A stretch of 64,000 nt of DNA from Mesorhizobium sp. L-8-3 (GCF_016756615.1 NZ_AP023262.1:2540501-2604500); one strand, 5' to 3'; counted from the stretch's first letter, positions 17,750 to 27,334 are shown. Translations and numbers: made by a program. Notes: generated by a model from the sequence alone, not told the origin.

Positions 17750-18433
17750 ATGTCAGACGGCAAAAAGCTCTTCCCGGCCACGCGCCTGATTTTGCTCGCC
17801 GTTGCCGCCGGCGCCATTGCCGGTGCCGTGGCGGTATACGTGAGCGAAACCCCATCTGGCAACAATGCGCAGCCGGCGGCGGCGAGCCTCGCCGCGACGG
17901 ACGAGGACAAGGCCTGCGCGCTGAAGGCGGACAAGGCCAAGGCGCTCGCCAGCGCGGCGGTCGGCCAGGTCGCGGCCATGCTGCCGGCCGATCCGCCACA
18001 ATCGCTGAAGGGCCTTTCCTTCAACGGGCCGGACGGCAAGCCGATGACGCTCGCCGATCGCGCCGGCAAGACGCTGCTGGTCAATCTGTGGGCGACCTGG
18101 TGCGCGCCCTGCCGCGCGGAGATGCCGGCGCTCGACGCGCTGCAGAAGGAGATGGGCAGCGACAGGTTCGAGGTCGTCGCCATCAACATCGATACCGGCG
18201 ACGACACCAAGCCGAAGAAGTTCCTCGGCGAGACCGGCGTCACCGCGCTCGGCTACTATCGCGATGCGACCATGGGCGTGTTCGAGGACCTGAAGAAGCG
18301 TGCCCTGGCGCTCGGCCTGCCGGTGACGCTTCTCATCGACCCAGAAGGCTGCCTGCTGGCAAATATGAACGGCCCGGCTGAGTGGGCGAGCGATGATGCG
18401 AAGAGGTTGATTGGGACAGCAATTGGAGGATAG
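17750..18433 (+). CDS. tlpA: TlpA-family thiol:disulfide oxidoreductase
   Basis: A 227-aa membrane-anchored periplasmic thioredoxin. An N-terminal hydrophobic anchor (about residues 10-32) is followed by a linker and a TlpA/ResA-like domain with the active site WCAPC (117-121) and the cis-Pro region GLPVTLLID. The family reduces cysteines in cytochrome oxidase or cytochrome c maturation, and rhizobial TlpA works on cytochrome oxidase. ATG 17750 is chosen because it gives the expected signal anchor. Longer in-frame extension upstream overlaps argH antisense. An extra Cys pair (Cys56 and Cys355-type region near GCLLAN) is not obviously catalytic. Confidence 0.93.
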   Translation: MSDGKKLFPATRLILLAVAAGAIAGAVAVYVSETPSGNNAQPAAASLAATDEDKACALKADKAKALASAAVGQVAAMLPADPPQSLKGLSFNGPDGKPMTLADRAGKTLLVNLWATWCAPCRAEMPALDALQKEMGSDRFEVVAINIDTGDDTKPKKFLGETGVTALGYYRDATMGVFEDLKKRALALGLPVTLLIDPEGCLLANMNGPAEWASDDAKRLIGTAIGG

Positions 18434-18571
18434 CGAGTAGCGAGTAGGAAGACAGCGAATAGCGAGTAGCGAATAGCGAATAGGGAAAAAGTAAAAACGT
18501 CTTGTAGCCGCTTCCGAAGAATCGAATTCTATTCGCTATTCGCTATTCGCTATTCGCTATTCGCTATTCGC
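18433..18571. repeat. Heptamer repeats in inverted orientation between convergent genes
   Basis: Left block (18433-18483): six units of GCGAATA or GCGAGTA. Right block (18530-18571): six perfect tandem TATTCGC units, the reverse complement. A 46-bp AT-richer spacer separates them. The RNA from either strand would fold into a hairpin with a stem of roughly 40 bp. It lies between the stops of tlpA and hbd, so a bidirectional terminator role is likely. Confidence 0.85.
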
Positions 18572-18576
18572 ATTTT

Positions 18577-19455
18577 CTATCTCGTCGGAACCGGATGCTC
18601 GCCGCGATAGTCGTAGAAGCCGCGGCCGGTCTTGCGGCCGAGCCAGCCTGCCTCGACATATTTCACCAGCAGCGGGCAGGGGCGGTATTTCGAATCCGAG
18701 AGACCGTCGTGGAGCACCTGCATGATCGACAGGCAGGTGTCGAGGCCGATGAAATCGGCGAGTTGCAGCGGTCCCATCGGATGGTTGGCGCCGAGCCGCA
18801 TGGCGGTGTCGATCGCCTCGACCGAACCGACGCCCTCATAGAGCGTGTAGATCGCCTCGTTGATCATCGGCAGCAGGATGCGGTTGACGATGAAGGCCGG
18901 AAAATCCTCGGCGACGGTGATCGTCTTGTCGAGGCTTTGGACGAAAGTCTTGGCCGCCTCGAAGGTCGCGTCCTCGGTTGCGATGCCGCGCACCAGCTCG
19001 ACCAGCTTCATGATCGGCACCGGGTTCATGAAATGAATGCCGATGAAGCGCTCCGGCCGGTCGGTCTGGGCGGCCAGCCGCGTGATGGAGATCGAAGAGG
19101 TGTTGGTGGCCAGCAGCGCCTCCGGATTGAGCACCGGACAAAGCTGGGCATAGATCTTGCGCTTGACGGTCTCGTCCTCGGTCGCGGCTTCGATCACCAG
19201 GTCGGCCGTAGCCAGGCCGTCTATCGCGGCCGGGGAAATGCGTGCCAGCGCCTGCTGGCGGTGGGCCTCGTCGAGCTTGCCGGAACCGACCTGGCGGGCC
19301 ATGTTGCCGCTGATCGTGGCGATGCCCTTCTCGATCCGATCGGACGAGATGTCGTATAGCAGCACGTCGTAGCCGGCCAGCGCCGAGACATGGGCGATGC
19401 CGCCGCCCATCTGGCCAGCGCCGATGATGCCAATCGTCTTGATCTTGCTGCTCAT
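18577..19455 (-). CDS. hbd: 3-hydroxybutyryl-CoA dehydrogenase
   Basis: NAD(P)-dependent interconversion of 3-hydroxybutyryl-CoA and acetoacetyl-CoA in beta-oxidation or polyhydroxybutyrate metabolism. The 292-aa protein has the Rossmann loop IGAGQMGGG (11-19), the [10 protein letters not shown] stretch, the catalytic His in GIHFMNPVP with Glu in LVELVRG, and the C-terminal [19 protein letters not shown] signature. It follows etfA on the same strand, with a rho-independent terminator between them. The neighbourhood couples acyl-CoA oxidation to electron transfer flavoprotein. Confidence 0.95.
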   Translation of the reverse strand: MSSKIKTIGIIGAGQMGGGIAHVSALAGYDVLLYDISSDRIEKGIATISGNMARQVGSGKLDEAHRQQALARISPAAIDGLATADLVIEAATEDETVKRKIYAQLCPVLNPEALLATNTSSISITRLAAQTDRPERFIGIHFMNPVPIMKLVELVRGIATEDATFEAAKTFVQSLDKTITVAEDFPAFIVNRILLPMINEAIYTLYEGVGSVEAIDTAMRLGANHPMGPLQLADFIGLDTCLSIMQVLHDGLSDSKYRPCPLLVKYVEAGWLGRKTGRGFYDYRGEHPVPTR

Positions 19456-19505
19456 TTTCGCCGATCCCCTGAAAAGGGCACGCCCTGCCCGAAATTTGTG
19501 CAGTG

Positions 19506-19546
19506 CGAAAAATAGATGGCCGGGGTAGTTTCGTCTACCCCGGCCA
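19506..19546 (-). terminator. Rho-independent terminator after etfA
   Basis: A perfect 12-bp stem TGGCCGGGGTAG/CTACCCCGGCCA (19517-19546) with a 6-nt loop. On the minus strand it is followed by TCTATTTTTC. It lies downstream of etfA and upstream of hbd, so hbd probably has its own promoter or depends on read-through. Confidence 0.8.
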
Positions 19547-19700
19547 CTACATTTAATACCAATCCCCGATGCATGCTATCGCATCCACCTTGCCTCGATC
19601 GCCGGCGCGGCCCTCCGGCCGCGTGGCTTGCGCGCCAACGGGCGCGACGCACGGTCTCGCGCTCCAACGGTCGATGTTATCGACCGTTCCCCGAAAGGCG

Positions 19701-20630
19701 TCAAAGCGCCTTTTGGAGCTCGGGCAGGATGGTGAAGAGGTCGCCGACGATGCCGTAGTCGGCAACCTGGAAGATCGGCGCTTCCTCGTCCTTGTTGATG
19801 GCGACGATGACCTTGCTGTCCTTCATGCCGGCCAGATGCTGGATCGCGCCGGAAATGCCGACCGCGATGTAGAGTTCCGGCGCCACCACCTTGCCGGTCT
19901 GGCCGACCTGCCAATCGTTCGGCGCATAGCCGGCGTCGACCGCGGCGCGGGAAGCGCCGACCGCGGCGCCCAGCTTGTCGGCGACCGGCAGGATGACCTC
20001 CTGGAACTTCTCCGACGAGCCCAGCGCGCGGCCGCCCGAGATGATGATCCGGGCCGAGGTCAGCTCCGGACGATCGCTCTCCGACAGCCTGTTCTCGACG
20101 AAGCTCGACAGGCCGGGATCGGTCGCCGCATTGGCCGTCTCGACCGCGGCCGAGCCGCCGTCGGGCGCGGCCTGGAACGAGGCCGTGCGCACGGTGATCA
20201 CCCGCTTGGGCTCCGTCGTCTGCACCGTCTGGATGGCGTTGCCGGCATAGATCGGACGCTTGAAGGTGTCGGATGAAACAACCTCGATGATCTCCGACAC
20301 CTGGGCGACGTCGAGCAGCGCGGCGATGCGCGGGGCGACGTTCTTGCCCGACGAGGTCGCCGGCGCCATGATCGTGTCGTAGGCGCCGGCCAGCGAAACC
20401 ACCAGCGCGGCCAGCGGCTCGGCCAGCCGCTGCTCGAGCTCGGCCGCCTCGGCCAGAAGCACCTTCGACACGCCCGTCAGCCTGGCGGCGGCATCGGCGG
20501 CTGCCTTGGCGCCCTTGCCGGCCACCAGCACATGCACGTCCGCGCCGATCCTGGTCGCGGCCGTCAGCGCCTTGGCGGTCTGGTCCGACAGGGTGGCGTT
20601 GTCGTGTTCGGCAATCAGAAGAATAGCCAT
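19701..20630 (-). CDS. etfA: Electron transfer flavoprotein, alpha subunit
   Basis: The 309-aa FAD-binding subunit of electron transfer flavoprotein, which takes electrons from acyl-CoA dehydrogenases and passes them to ETF:ubiquinone oxidoreductase. The N-terminal domain begins [11 protein letters not shown]. The C-terminal FAD domain shows [12 protein letters not shown], the [11 protein letters not shown] loop, GISGAIQH and [19 protein letters not shown], all strongly conserved. The ribosome-binding site AAGGAAACGG precedes the ATG. It is coded after etfB, separated by an unusually long 254-bp spacer filled by a palindromic element. Confidence 0.97.
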   Translation of the reverse strand: MAILLIAEHDNATLSDQTAKALTAATRIGADVHVLVAGKGAKAAADAAARLTGVSKVLLAEAAELEQRLAEPLAALVVSLAGAYDTIMAPATSSGKNVAPRIAALLDVAQVSEIIEVVSSDTFKRPIYAGNAIQTVQTTEPKRVITVRTASFQAAPDGGSAAVETANAATDPGLSSFVENRLSESDRPELTSARIIISGGRALGSSEKFQEVILPVADKLGAAVGASRAAVDAGYAPNDWQVGQTGKVVAPELYIAVGISGAIQHLAGMKDSKVIVAINKDEEAPIFQVADYGIVGDLFTILPELQKAL

Positions 20631-20672
20631 TTCCGTTTCCTTCTCTGGCGCGCCTTAGCGCCTGCTGCCTTG

Positions 20673-20878
20673 GGTGCGTCCTTCGAGGCTCGCCCGCCAA
20701 GGGAATTGTCCAATCGTCCAGCTCCTGCCGGGCTCGCTCCTCAGGATGAGGACCCTCGGTGCCTTGCCGGCATTCCCGGCTGGCCCTCGGCGCTCACGGT
20801 CCTCATCCTGAGGTGCGAGCCCGCAGCCCGTTGCAGGAAAGGTGCGTCCTTCGCAGGGCGAGCCTCGAAGGACGCACC
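20673..20878. repeat. Large palindromic element between etfB and etfA
   Basis: Outer arms GGTGCGTCCTTCGAGGCTCG (20673-) and its complement CGAGCCTCGAAGGACGCACC (to 20878). Inner arms CTCGCTCCTCAGGATGAGGA (20733-) and TCCTCATCCTGAGGTGCGAG (to about 20820). I recognise this as a repeat type common in Hyphomicrobiales genomes. It splits the usually tight etfBA pair without breaking either frame. Confidence 0.75.
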
Positions 20879-20884
20879 GAGCCC

Positions 20885-21634
20885 TCAGAGCACGCCGGCT
20901 TCGTTCTTGAGCTTGTCGACCAGCTCGGCCACCGTCTTGACCTTGACGCCCGCCTTGCGGCCACCCGGCTCCTCGGTCTTCAACACCTTCAGCCTGGGCT
21001 TCACGTCGGCGCCGAAATCGGCCGGGCTCTTCTCGTCGAGCGGCTTCTTCTTGGCCTTCATGATGTTGGGCAAAGAGGCATAACGCGGCTGGTTCAGCCT
21101 GAGGTCCGTCGTCACGATCGCCGGCAGCTTCAGGTCGACCGTCTGCAGGCCGCCGTCGACCTCGCGCGTCACCGTTGCATGATCGCCCGCTATCTCGACC
21201 TTGGAGGCGAAGGTGCCCTGCGCCCAGCCCAGAAGGGCCGCCAGCATCTGGCCGGTCTGGTTGGCGTCGTCGTCGATCGCCTGCTTGCCGAGGATCACCA
21301 GTTCAGGCGTCTCGGCCTCGACCACGCCCTTCAGCACCTTGGCCACGCCCAGCGGCTCGACCGCCTCGTCGACCTTGACCAGGATCGCCCGGTCGGCGCC
21401 CATCGCCAGCGCCGTCCTGAGCGTCTCCTGCGCCTGCGCCGGGCCGATCGACACCACCACGATCTCCTCGACCTTGCCGGCCTCCTTCAGCCGGATCGCC
21501 TCCTCGACCGCGATCTCGTCGAACGGGTTCATCGACATCTTCACATTGGCCAGCTCGACGCCCGAGCCGTCCGACTTCACCCGGATCTTCACGTTGTAGT
21601 CGACCACCCGCTTCACGGGCACCAGAACTTTCAT
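20885..21634 (-). CDS. etfB: Electron transfer flavoprotein, beta subunit
   Basis: The 249-aa AMP-binding subunit of electron transfer flavoprotein. It starts [20 protein letters not shown] and contains [16 protein letters not shown], the ETF beta signature region around [27 protein letters not shown], and KAKKKPL near the C-terminus. ATG 21634 is chosen over an in-frame GTG 12 bp upstream because the family begins with MKVLVPVKR; the GAGAGGTGATT ribosome-binding site fits either. It is the first gene of etfB-etfA. Confidence 0.97.
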   Translation of the reverse strand: MKVLVPVKRVVDYNVKIRVKSDGSGVELANVKMSMNPFDEIAVEEAIRLKEAGKVEEIVVVSIGPAQAQETLRTALAMGADRAILVKVDEAVEPLGVAKVLKGVVEAETPELVILGKQAIDDDANQTGQMLAALLGWAQGTFASKVEIAGDHATVTREVDGGLQTVDLKLPAIVTTDLRLNQPRYASLPNIMKAKKKPLDEKSPADFGADVKPRLKVLKTEEPGGRKAGVKVKTVAELVDKLKNEAGVL

Positions 21635-22086
21635 CGGAACAATCACCTCTCTGAATGAATTCTGCCGCGCCCTTTACCAGAGCGCTTCCCGATCCGTTTG
21701 CCGGATGCCGACATAACGGGCCGAAAAACGAAAATCGCTCCGCGCCCGCCTTGGCGTCAGGCTCAGGAGCGCGCGGGACCAACTCGCTCTAGTCACGCAG
21801 CGCGTGGGGGTCAATATGGATATGACGGCGCAAATCGGTTGAATAGGCCGAAGGTGAGTTTTATCCGGACTGGGTTCATTCGCCGCCTCGATGACACAAA
21901 GCCAATGCCGATGGGCGGTCAAAGCCCGTTTGCCGGGCAAAATTCCGCGACCGAACGGGTGAAGGGACAAAGCGGCGAGTTCAGACCCCGCGACCAGAAC
22001 CCATGAACATGCCGGAATCCATGAATGTGAAAGCGATCCGGGCCCGCACGACGGTCTGACATATTCCTGCGGAGGCTGGGCATGCC
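21635..22086. other. Intergenic region upstream of etfB
   Basis: About 450 bp between the starts of etfB and the end of the LysE-type gene. It should hold the etfB promoter. I found no convincing gene, RNA or terminator in it. The open frames crossing it have no recognisable features. Confidence 0.4.
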
Positions 22087-22713
22087 TCAGCGATCCTGCA
22101 TGGCCAAGCGGAGGCCCAGTGCACAGTAGATGCTTCCGACCACCTTGCCCTGCCATTTGAGCACTGCCGGATTGCGACGGAGGAAATTGCCGAGCCCTCC
22201 CGCTCCGATGGCGAAGGCAACCGTGCTGACCAGGCCCAACAGGACGAAGATCGCGCCCAGGAGCGCGAGCTGGATAACGGCCGATCCGTTCTCTGGCCGC
22301 AAGAATTGCGGAAGGAAAGCCAGGAAAAAGAGCGCGGTCTTGGGATTGAGAACTTCCGTCAGCACGGCCTGCCTGAATGCAGTGGCTGCGCTGATTGGAA
22401 CCAGGCCGGACAGACCGTCCACCGGGGTCTTTTCGAGGATCGCGCGTAGCCCGAGATAAACGAGATACGCCGCCCCGGCATATTTGATGATGCTGAACAG
22501 CAGCGCCGAAGCGGCGATGATCGCCGAGATGCCGACGATCGCGGTGACGGTGTGGATGACGTCGCCGGCCGCGATGCCGGCCCCGGTAGCGATGCCGACC
22601 CTGGTTCCCGAGCTTGTCGCCCGCGCCACCGTGAGCAGGGTGGCCGGACCCGGGATGAACACGAAACCGAGCACGATCACGACGTAGGCAATCAAAGTGG
22701 TCAGGTCGATCAT
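22087..22713 (-). CDS. LysE/RhtB family amino-acid exporter
   Basis: A 208-aa inner-membrane exporter with about six predicted transmembrane helices. The N-terminus has the family hallmark FIPGPATLLTVARATSSGTRVGIATGAG, corresponding to the PGP and G-rich segment of LysE/RhtB proteins. The C-terminal half ends GKVVGSIYCALGLRLAMQ. The substrate cannot be told from sequence (homoserine, threonine, lysine and arginine are known for relatives). A strong ribosome-binding site GGGAGGGG precedes ATG 22713. It lies 80 bp after the rhomboid gene on the same strand. Confidence 0.9.
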   Translation of the reverse strand: MIDLTTLIAYVVIVLGFVFIPGPATLLTVARATSSGTRVGIATGAGIAAGDVIHTVTAIVGISAIIAASALLFSIIKYAGAAYLVYLGLRAILEKTPVDGLSGLVPISAATAFRQAVLTEVLNPKTALFFLAFLPQFLRPENGSAVIQLALLGAIFVLLGLVSTVAFAIGAGGLGNFLRRNPAVLKWQGKVVGSIYCALGLRLAMQDR

Positions 22714-22793
22714 CGCTCAACCCCTCCCGGGTTGCGAAAGAAAAAGCCACCACCCGGGCAGAAAAGCAATGGCGACCGGTCTGATCCGAGCGG

Positions 22794-23564
22794 CTATTGC
22801 CGTCCCCAGCGCGGCGCCGGTTGCGCCGGAACCGGGCGCGGGGTCGCCGGTTCCTCGATCTCGACCGAGCGCGGCGGTACGATCTCGCGGTCGAACAGCG
22901 GCACGCTGCGCCGGCGCATGATCGGCACCAGCACCGCGCCGGCGATGATGCCGCCGACATGGGCGGCCCAGGAGATCTGGTCCTCGCCGCCGGCGGCCAG
23001 CATCACGAATTGGAAGATGATCCACAGGGCCAGCACGATGAAGGCGGGGATGCGCAGCGGAATGCGGGCGAAGGCGAGGATCCAGACTTTCACGCGCGGG
23101 TGAAGGATCAGATAGGCGGCGACGACGCCGGCAATCGCGCCCGAGGCGCCGATCAGCGGCGCGGTCGATTCCGGCGCGATCATGCCGTGCACGACAGCGC
23201 CGGCGGCCGAGCAGAGCAGATAGAAGACGAGGAAGCGGACATGGCCCAGCGCATCCTCGACATTGTCGCCGAACACCCACAGGAACAGCATGTTGCCGCC
23301 GAGGTGGAAAAGATCGGCGTGCAGGAAGGAATAGGTGACGTAGGTGGCGTAGTCGGGAACGATCACCAGATCGAGCGGCCGTTCGACCAAGTCGTAGATG
23401 GTGGAGGGGATGTAGCCGAGCCCGACGACGGCGGCGTTGGAGAAGTTCTCGCCGCCGAGCGAGGTGAAGAGATAGACGATCACATTGGCCGCGATCAGGC
23501 CGATCGTCACATATTGCAGCTTGATGTGCTTGAGGCTGTTGGCGTCGTGGAGCGGGATGAACAT
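22794..23564 (-). CDS. Rhomboid family intramembrane serine protease
   Basis: A 256-aa polytopic membrane protease. The expected rhomboid features are seen: HLGGNM (His87, Asn91) in the second helix, the catalytic serine in IGASGAIAGV (Ser141), and the catalytic histidine in WAAHVGGIIAG (His202). ATG 23564, preceded by GGAAGG, gives MFIPLHDANSLKHIKLQYVT, the usual N-terminus. A longer frame would reach back into the adenosyltransferase gene. A C-terminal Pro-rich tail is cytosolic. Substrates are unknown. Confidence 0.92.
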   Translation of the reverse strand: MFIPLHDANSLKHIKLQYVTIGLIAANVIVYLFTSLGGENFSNAAVVGLGYIPSTIYDLVERPLDLVIVPDYATYVTYSFLHADLFHLGGNMLFLWVFGDNVEDALGHVRFLVFYLLCSAAGAVVHGMIAPESTAPLIGASGAIAGVVAAYLILHPRVKVWILAFARIPLRIPAFIVLALWIIFQFVMLAAGGEDQISWAAHVGGIIAGAVLVPIMRRRSVPLFDREIVPPRSVEIEEPATPRPVPAQPAPRWGRQ

Positions 23565-23607
23565 GAAGATCCTTCCACTTTTTGGCCTTCCGATCGGCCA
23601 GGCGCTG

Positions 23608-24189
23608 TCAGCGGTTTTTGCCGGGCACCCATAACACATCGGCATTTCCGTTGTCATTGACCGCGCGGGCGGCCACGAACAGGAAATCCGAGACCCGGTT
23701 GATGTATCTTATGCCTTCCGGGTTGACATGTTCGGCCGGGTTCTGGGCGAGCGCCACCATCAGCCGCTCGGCGCGGCGGGCAACGGTGCGAGCGAGATGA
23801 AGTGTGGCCGAGGCCGGCGAACCGCCCGGCAGCACGAAGGAACGCAGCGGTTTAAGGTTGGCGTTGACGGCGTCGATATCGGCCTCGATGCGCGTCACCT
23901 GGGACGCCACGATGCGCAGCGGCTCGTAGCCGAGCGGCTTGCCGTCATCGGGCGTGGCGAGATCGGCGCCAAGATCGAAGAGGTCGTTCTGGATGCGCGC
24001 CAGCATGGCATCGATGGCAGGATGGGAGGCGGCGGTGTGGAGCCGCGCAAGCCCGATCGCCGCATTGGCCTCGTCGACGGTGCCGTAGGCCTCGACGCGC
24101 AGGTCCGACTTCAGCCGCCGCGCGCCGGTTCCGAGCCCGGTGGTGCCGTCGTCGCCGGTGCGGGTGTAGATCTTGTTCAGCTTGACCAT
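23608..24189 (-). CDS. Cob(I)alamin adenosyltransferase, PduO type
   Basis: Transfers adenosyl from ATP to cob(I)alamin to make adenosylcobalamin. The 193-aa protein has the N-terminal ATP-binding motif YTRTGDDGTTGLGTG and the segments LKSDLRVEAYGTVDEANAAIG, FVLPGG and RTVARRAER of the PduO/MMAB family. It follows the twin-transmembrane gene by 6 bp and is followed by rhomboid after 43 bp, forming a likely operon. No B12 riboswitch is visible because the upstream region is coding. Confidence 0.95.
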   Translation of the reverse strand: MVKLNKIYTRTGDDGTTGLGTGARRLKSDLRVEAYGTVDEANAAIGLARLHTAASHPAIDAMLARIQNDLFDLGADLATPDDGKPLGYEPLRIVASQVTRIEADIDAVNANLKPLRSFVLPGGSPASATLHLARTVARRAERLMVALAQNPAEHVNPEGIRYINRVSDFLFVAARAVNDNGNADVLWVPGKNR

Positions 24190-24195
24190 GATGCC

Positions 24196-24387
24196 TCAGT
24201 CGCGTGTGAAATAGACGGCGAGCAGGATGAGCACCAGCGCGATGAACTGGAGGAACACGCGCGCCTGCATCAGCTTGTTGGAGGTGTTGGCCGAACCGCC
24301 CCGCATCATGTTCACAAGTCCACGCAGAAGCACGATGACCACCGCCACCATGACGACGATGGCGAGAATGTTGAAGACGGTGGCCAT
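24196..24387 (-). CDS. Twin-transmembrane (HIG1-like) small protein
   Basis: A 63-aa protein with two hydrophobic helices (about residues 5-24 and 44-60) separated by a short charged loop, like the HIG1-domain twin-transmembrane proteins coded next to cobalamin adenosyltransferase in rhizobia. In mitochondria HIG1 proteins assist respiratory supercomplexes; the bacterial role is unknown. ATG 24387 with an AGGAAA ribosome-binding site is chosen. The longer in-frame extension overlaps the neighbouring SDR gene and is spurious. Confidence 0.85.
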   Translation of the reverse strand: MATVFNILAIVVMVAVVIVLLRGLVNMMRGGSANTSNKLMQARVFLQFIALVLILLAVYFTRD

Positions 24388-24421
24388 GGGTGTTTCCTGT
24401 CTACTGGCTTGCGAATGATGT

Positions 24422-25255
24422 TCACGCCTGCCCCGCCAGGATCCTGTAGAAGAGGCGGGCGGGCAAGATGCGCTTGAGGACTGCGCCGGCCTTCGCCGGC
24501 ACGGTGACCAGATAATGCGGTTTCGGCCGGGGCGACAGGAGGGCGTGGCGCAGCGCCGCATGAACGGCGTCAGGCTTGAGCTTCAGCCGCGATTTCGAGC
24601 CGCCGCCGCGCAGGCGCTTCAACTGTCCCTGATAGGCCTCGCGATGCACGGAGGCCTCGTGGTCGACATATTTCTCGAACCAGGCAAGCCCGTTGGGGGC
24701 GATGCGCGATTCGATCGGCCCCGGCTCGATCAGCGAGACATGGATGCCCGATCCTTCGAGTTCGGAGCGCAGGCACAGGGTCAGGCCTTCCAGGGCATGC
24801 TTGGAGGCGGCATAGGCGCCGCGGAACCTGACCGGGGTCAGCCCGAGGATGGAGGAGCAGTTGACGATGCGCCCGTGACCCTGCCGGCGCATGACGGGCA
24901 CGATGCGGCGGGTCAGGTCGTGCCAGCCGAACAGGTTGACCTCGAACTGGTCGCGCAGCGCCGCCACGGGGAGATCCTCGACGGCGCCCGGCTGGGCATG
25001 GGCGCCGTTGTTGTAGAGGGCGTCGAGCGTGCCGCCCGTGCGTGCCAGCACCATATCGACCAGGACCTGGATCGAGGCGGGCTCGCTATAGTCGAGATAG
25101 AAGGCCTCGATGCCGTCGGCCTCGAGGGCCGCGATGTCCTCGGCCCTGCGCGCCGTGGCGAAGACTCGCCAGCCTTCGGCCTTCAGCGCCCGGGCGCAGT
25201 ATGCGCCGATGCCGGAGGATGCGCCGGTGACGATGATTGTGCGCAACTCGGCCAT
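24422..25255 (-). CDS. SDR family oxidoreductase
   Basis: A 277-aa short-chain dehydrogenase with the NAD(P) motif TGASSGIG (9-16), the NNGA motif (YNNGAHA), and the catalytic triad Ser (NCSSILG), Tyr and Lys (AYAASKHAL). The SDR core is followed by a basic C-terminal extension of about 60 residues. ATG 25255 is selected because it places the Rossmann motif at the normal distance from the start. It is divergent from the YihY gene with 82 bp between them and upstream of the twin-TM gene. The substrate is unknown. Confidence 0.9.
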   Translation of the reverse strand: MAELRTIIVTGASSGIGAYCARALKAEGWRVFATARRAEDIAALEADGIEAFYLDYSEPASIQVLVDMVLARTGGTLDALYNNGAHAQPGAVEDLPVAALRDQFEVNLFGWHDLTRRIVPVMRRQGHGRIVNCSSILGLTPVRFRGAYAASKHALEGLTLCLRSELEGSGIHVSLIEPGPIESRIAPNGLAWFEKYVDHEASVHREAYQGQLKRLRGGGSKSRLKLKPDAVHAALRHALLSPRPKPHYLVTVPAKAGAVLKRILPARLFYRILAGQA

Positions 25256-25337
25256 CCGGCGCCGCTGCCCTTTCCCATGCTTGTCAATTGCCGCAAAGCC
25301 TTCACATATTCGCAGGCAGGATACAATCGGAGTGAGA

Positions 25338-26189
25338 ATGCGAAGGATCGTCGCCCTGCGCCGCGTGCTGGCGGACGCGTTCGGGCATTTCAACGACGAC
25401 GACGGCTGGGCGATGGCCAGCCATCTGGCGATCTCCTCCCTGATGGCGCTGTTCCCGTTCCTGATCTTCGCCACGACGCTGGCCAGCTTCCTCGGCGCCG
25501 AAGCATTCGCCGAGACGGCCGTGCATCTGATCTTCGACACCTGGCCCGATCAGATCGCCGCGCCGATCGCGAGGGAGGTGGTCACCGTGCTGACCGTGCC
25601 GCGCACCGACCTCCTGACCTTCGGCATCGTGCTGGCGGCGTATTTCGCCTCGAACGGCATCGAGGCGCTGCGCACCGCGCTCAATCGCGCCTATCGCGTC
25701 TTCGAAACGCGCTCCTTCGTGATGCGGCGCCTGCAGAGCCTCGCCTTCGTCGTGATCGCCACCGTCTGCTTCGTCGCGATCAGCGTGCTCCTGGTGTTCG
25801 CGCCGATCCTGGCGCGCATCGCCGAGGCCAATGTCGAGTGGATAAAGCCCTATATCGGCACCATCACGCTGTGGCGCTTCGTCGTCGCCTCGGCCGTCAT
25901 CGTGCTCGGCCTGGTCGCCGTCCATCTCTGGCTGCCGTCAGGCCGGCGCTCCTTCGTGAGTATCCTGCCCGGCATCGCCTTCACGCTGGTCGGCTGGCTG
26001 ATCGGCTCGACGATCTTCGCCAACTATCTCGACCGCTTCTCCTCCTATGTGACGACCTATGCGGGGCTGGCCTCGATCATGATCGCGGTGGTGTTCCTTT
26101 ATATCGTCTCGGCGATCTTCATCCTGGGCGGCGAGCTCAACGCCGCCATCAGCCGCTATCGCGAAGCGCGGTCGCGGGTGGCGGGGTGA
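25338..26189 (+). CDS. YihY/virulence factor BrkB family membrane protein
   Basis: A 283-aa inner-membrane protein with six predicted hydrophobic segments and the family's N-terminal pattern (DDGWAMASHLAISSLMALFPFLIF) and C-terminal NYLDRFSSYVTTYAGLASIMIAVVFLYIVSAIFILGGELNA-like region. The molecular function of the family is not established; the old name ribonuclease BN is wrong. ATG 25338 with GAGTGAGA upstream gives the typical start. It is convergent with the EamA gene. Confidence 0.9.
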   Translation: MRRIVALRRVLADAFGHFNDDDGWAMASHLAISSLMALFPFLIFATTLASFLGAEAFAETAVHLIFDTWPDQIAAPIAREVVTVLTVPRTDLLTFGIVLAAYFASNGIEALRTALNRAYRVFETRSFVMRRLQSLAFVVIATVCFVAISVLLVFAPILARIAEANVEWIKPYIGTITLWRFVVASAVIVLGLVAVHLWLPSGRRSFVSILPGIAFTLVGWLIGSTIFANYLDRFSSYVTTYAGLASIMIAVVFLYIVSAIFILGGELNAAISRYREARSRVAG

Positions 26190-26222
26190 GGAACGGCCTG
26201 GCCTTGCCGCCGGCAAGCCTGC

Positions 26223-27098
26223 TCAGGCGCGGCGCGGCCGGGCGGTGGCGAGGGCGACGCCGATCGTCGCCACCGCCATGCCCGCGATCTGCACCAGGCT
26301 GAGCGCTTCGCCGAACAGCAGCCAGGCGATGACGGCGGTGACGGCCGGGACGAGATAGAACAGCGACGCGACCTTCGATATCTCGCCCTCGCGGATCATC
26401 GCCATCAGGAGGAAGATGGCGCCGATCGAAAGGACCAGGACCAGCCAGGCCATGGCGAAGATGAGCTCGCCATTGATGGTGACGGTGCGCGTCTCGAGGG
26501 CGAAGGAGGCGAGCGTCATCAGCAGCGCACCGCCGAGATACTGCCACAAGGTGCCGCCGACGAGATCGGATGCCGCGCCGAAGCGCTTCTGCCAGATCGT
26601 GCCGGCGCTCATGCCGATGACGGCGACGATCGAGGCGGCGAGCGTCGCGGCGGTGACGCCGCCGCCGAGCGCGCCGAGCTTCGGCCACAAGACGATGACG
26701 ACGCCGGCGAAGCCGGTGGCGAGGCCGGCCCAATGACGCGGCAGGATCTTCTCGCCAAGGAACAGGCCCGCCATCACCGCGGTGATCAGCGGCTGCAGCC
26801 CGACGATCAGCGCCGAAATCCCGGCCGGCATGCCGCCATGGATCGCCCAGAACACGCCGCCGAGATAGACGCCATGCATCAGCGCGCCGGCGATCATGGC
26901 ATGGAGCGCGCCGCGCCGGCCCGTCGGCCGCGCGCGCATCGCGATCAGCAGCAGGGCGAGCAGCATGGCGGCGATGACGAAACGGGCGGCCAGGAAGGTG
27001 AAGGGTTCCGCCCAGGGCATGGCATAGCGCGCGCCGATGAAGCCCGTGGCCCAGAGCACGACGAAGAGTGGAGGAATGGCGCGGGACGGGATGATCAT
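26223..27098 (-). CDS. EamA/DMT family transporter
   Basis: A 291-aa transporter of the drug/metabolite superfamily with about ten predicted transmembrane helices arranged as two EamA repeats (roughly 5-140 and 150-285). It begins MIIPSRAIPPLFVVLWATGF and contains the GEKILPRHWAGLATGFAGVV and GEALSLVQIAGMAVATIGV hallmarks at the end of each repeat. The substrate is not predictable. It stands alone on the minus strand, with about 235 bp of non-coding DNA upstream. Confidence 0.92.
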   Translation of the reverse strand: MIIPSRAIPPLFVVLWATGFIGARYAMPWAEPFTFLAARFVIAAMLLALLLIAMRARPTGRRGALHAMIAGALMHGVYLGGVFWAIHGGMPAGISALIVGLQPLITAVMAGLFLGEKILPRHWAGLATGFAGVVIVLWPKLGALGGGVTAATLAASIVAVIGMSAGTIWQKRFGAASDLVGGTLWQYLGGALLMTLASFALETRTVTINGELIFAMAWLVLVLSIGAIFLLMAMIREGEISKVASLFYLVPAVTAVIAWLLFGEALSLVQIAGMAVATIGVALATARPRRA

Positions 27099-27334
27099 GA
27101 CACGTGGAAGCTCGAGCGGGCGGGCCCCGCTCTAGGCGGACTTTCGTTGGCAAGCCGACGAATCGCCTGCTTGGATTCTTGCTTCGCCGCATGTTCTGGC
27201 AGCAGAACCGCGGAACACCTTTGCGGAACCTGCTTAGCGCCGGCCCGCACAGGAGGCAAAGCGAAAGCATTGAATATTAGCCTCAATGCCGTTGATCCGT
27301 TGGGCCAGCGCCGCCGTGCCGTCGCCCATGGCCG

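Noticed and set aside
18433..18571. CRISPR-like array in the heptamer repeats
   Set aside because: Units are 7 bp with no spacers, and the two blocks are inverted relative to each other.
23570..24189. Cobalamin riboswitch upstream of the adenosyltransferase gene
   Set aside because: The gene starts 6 bp after the twin-TM gene, leaving no space for a riboswitch.
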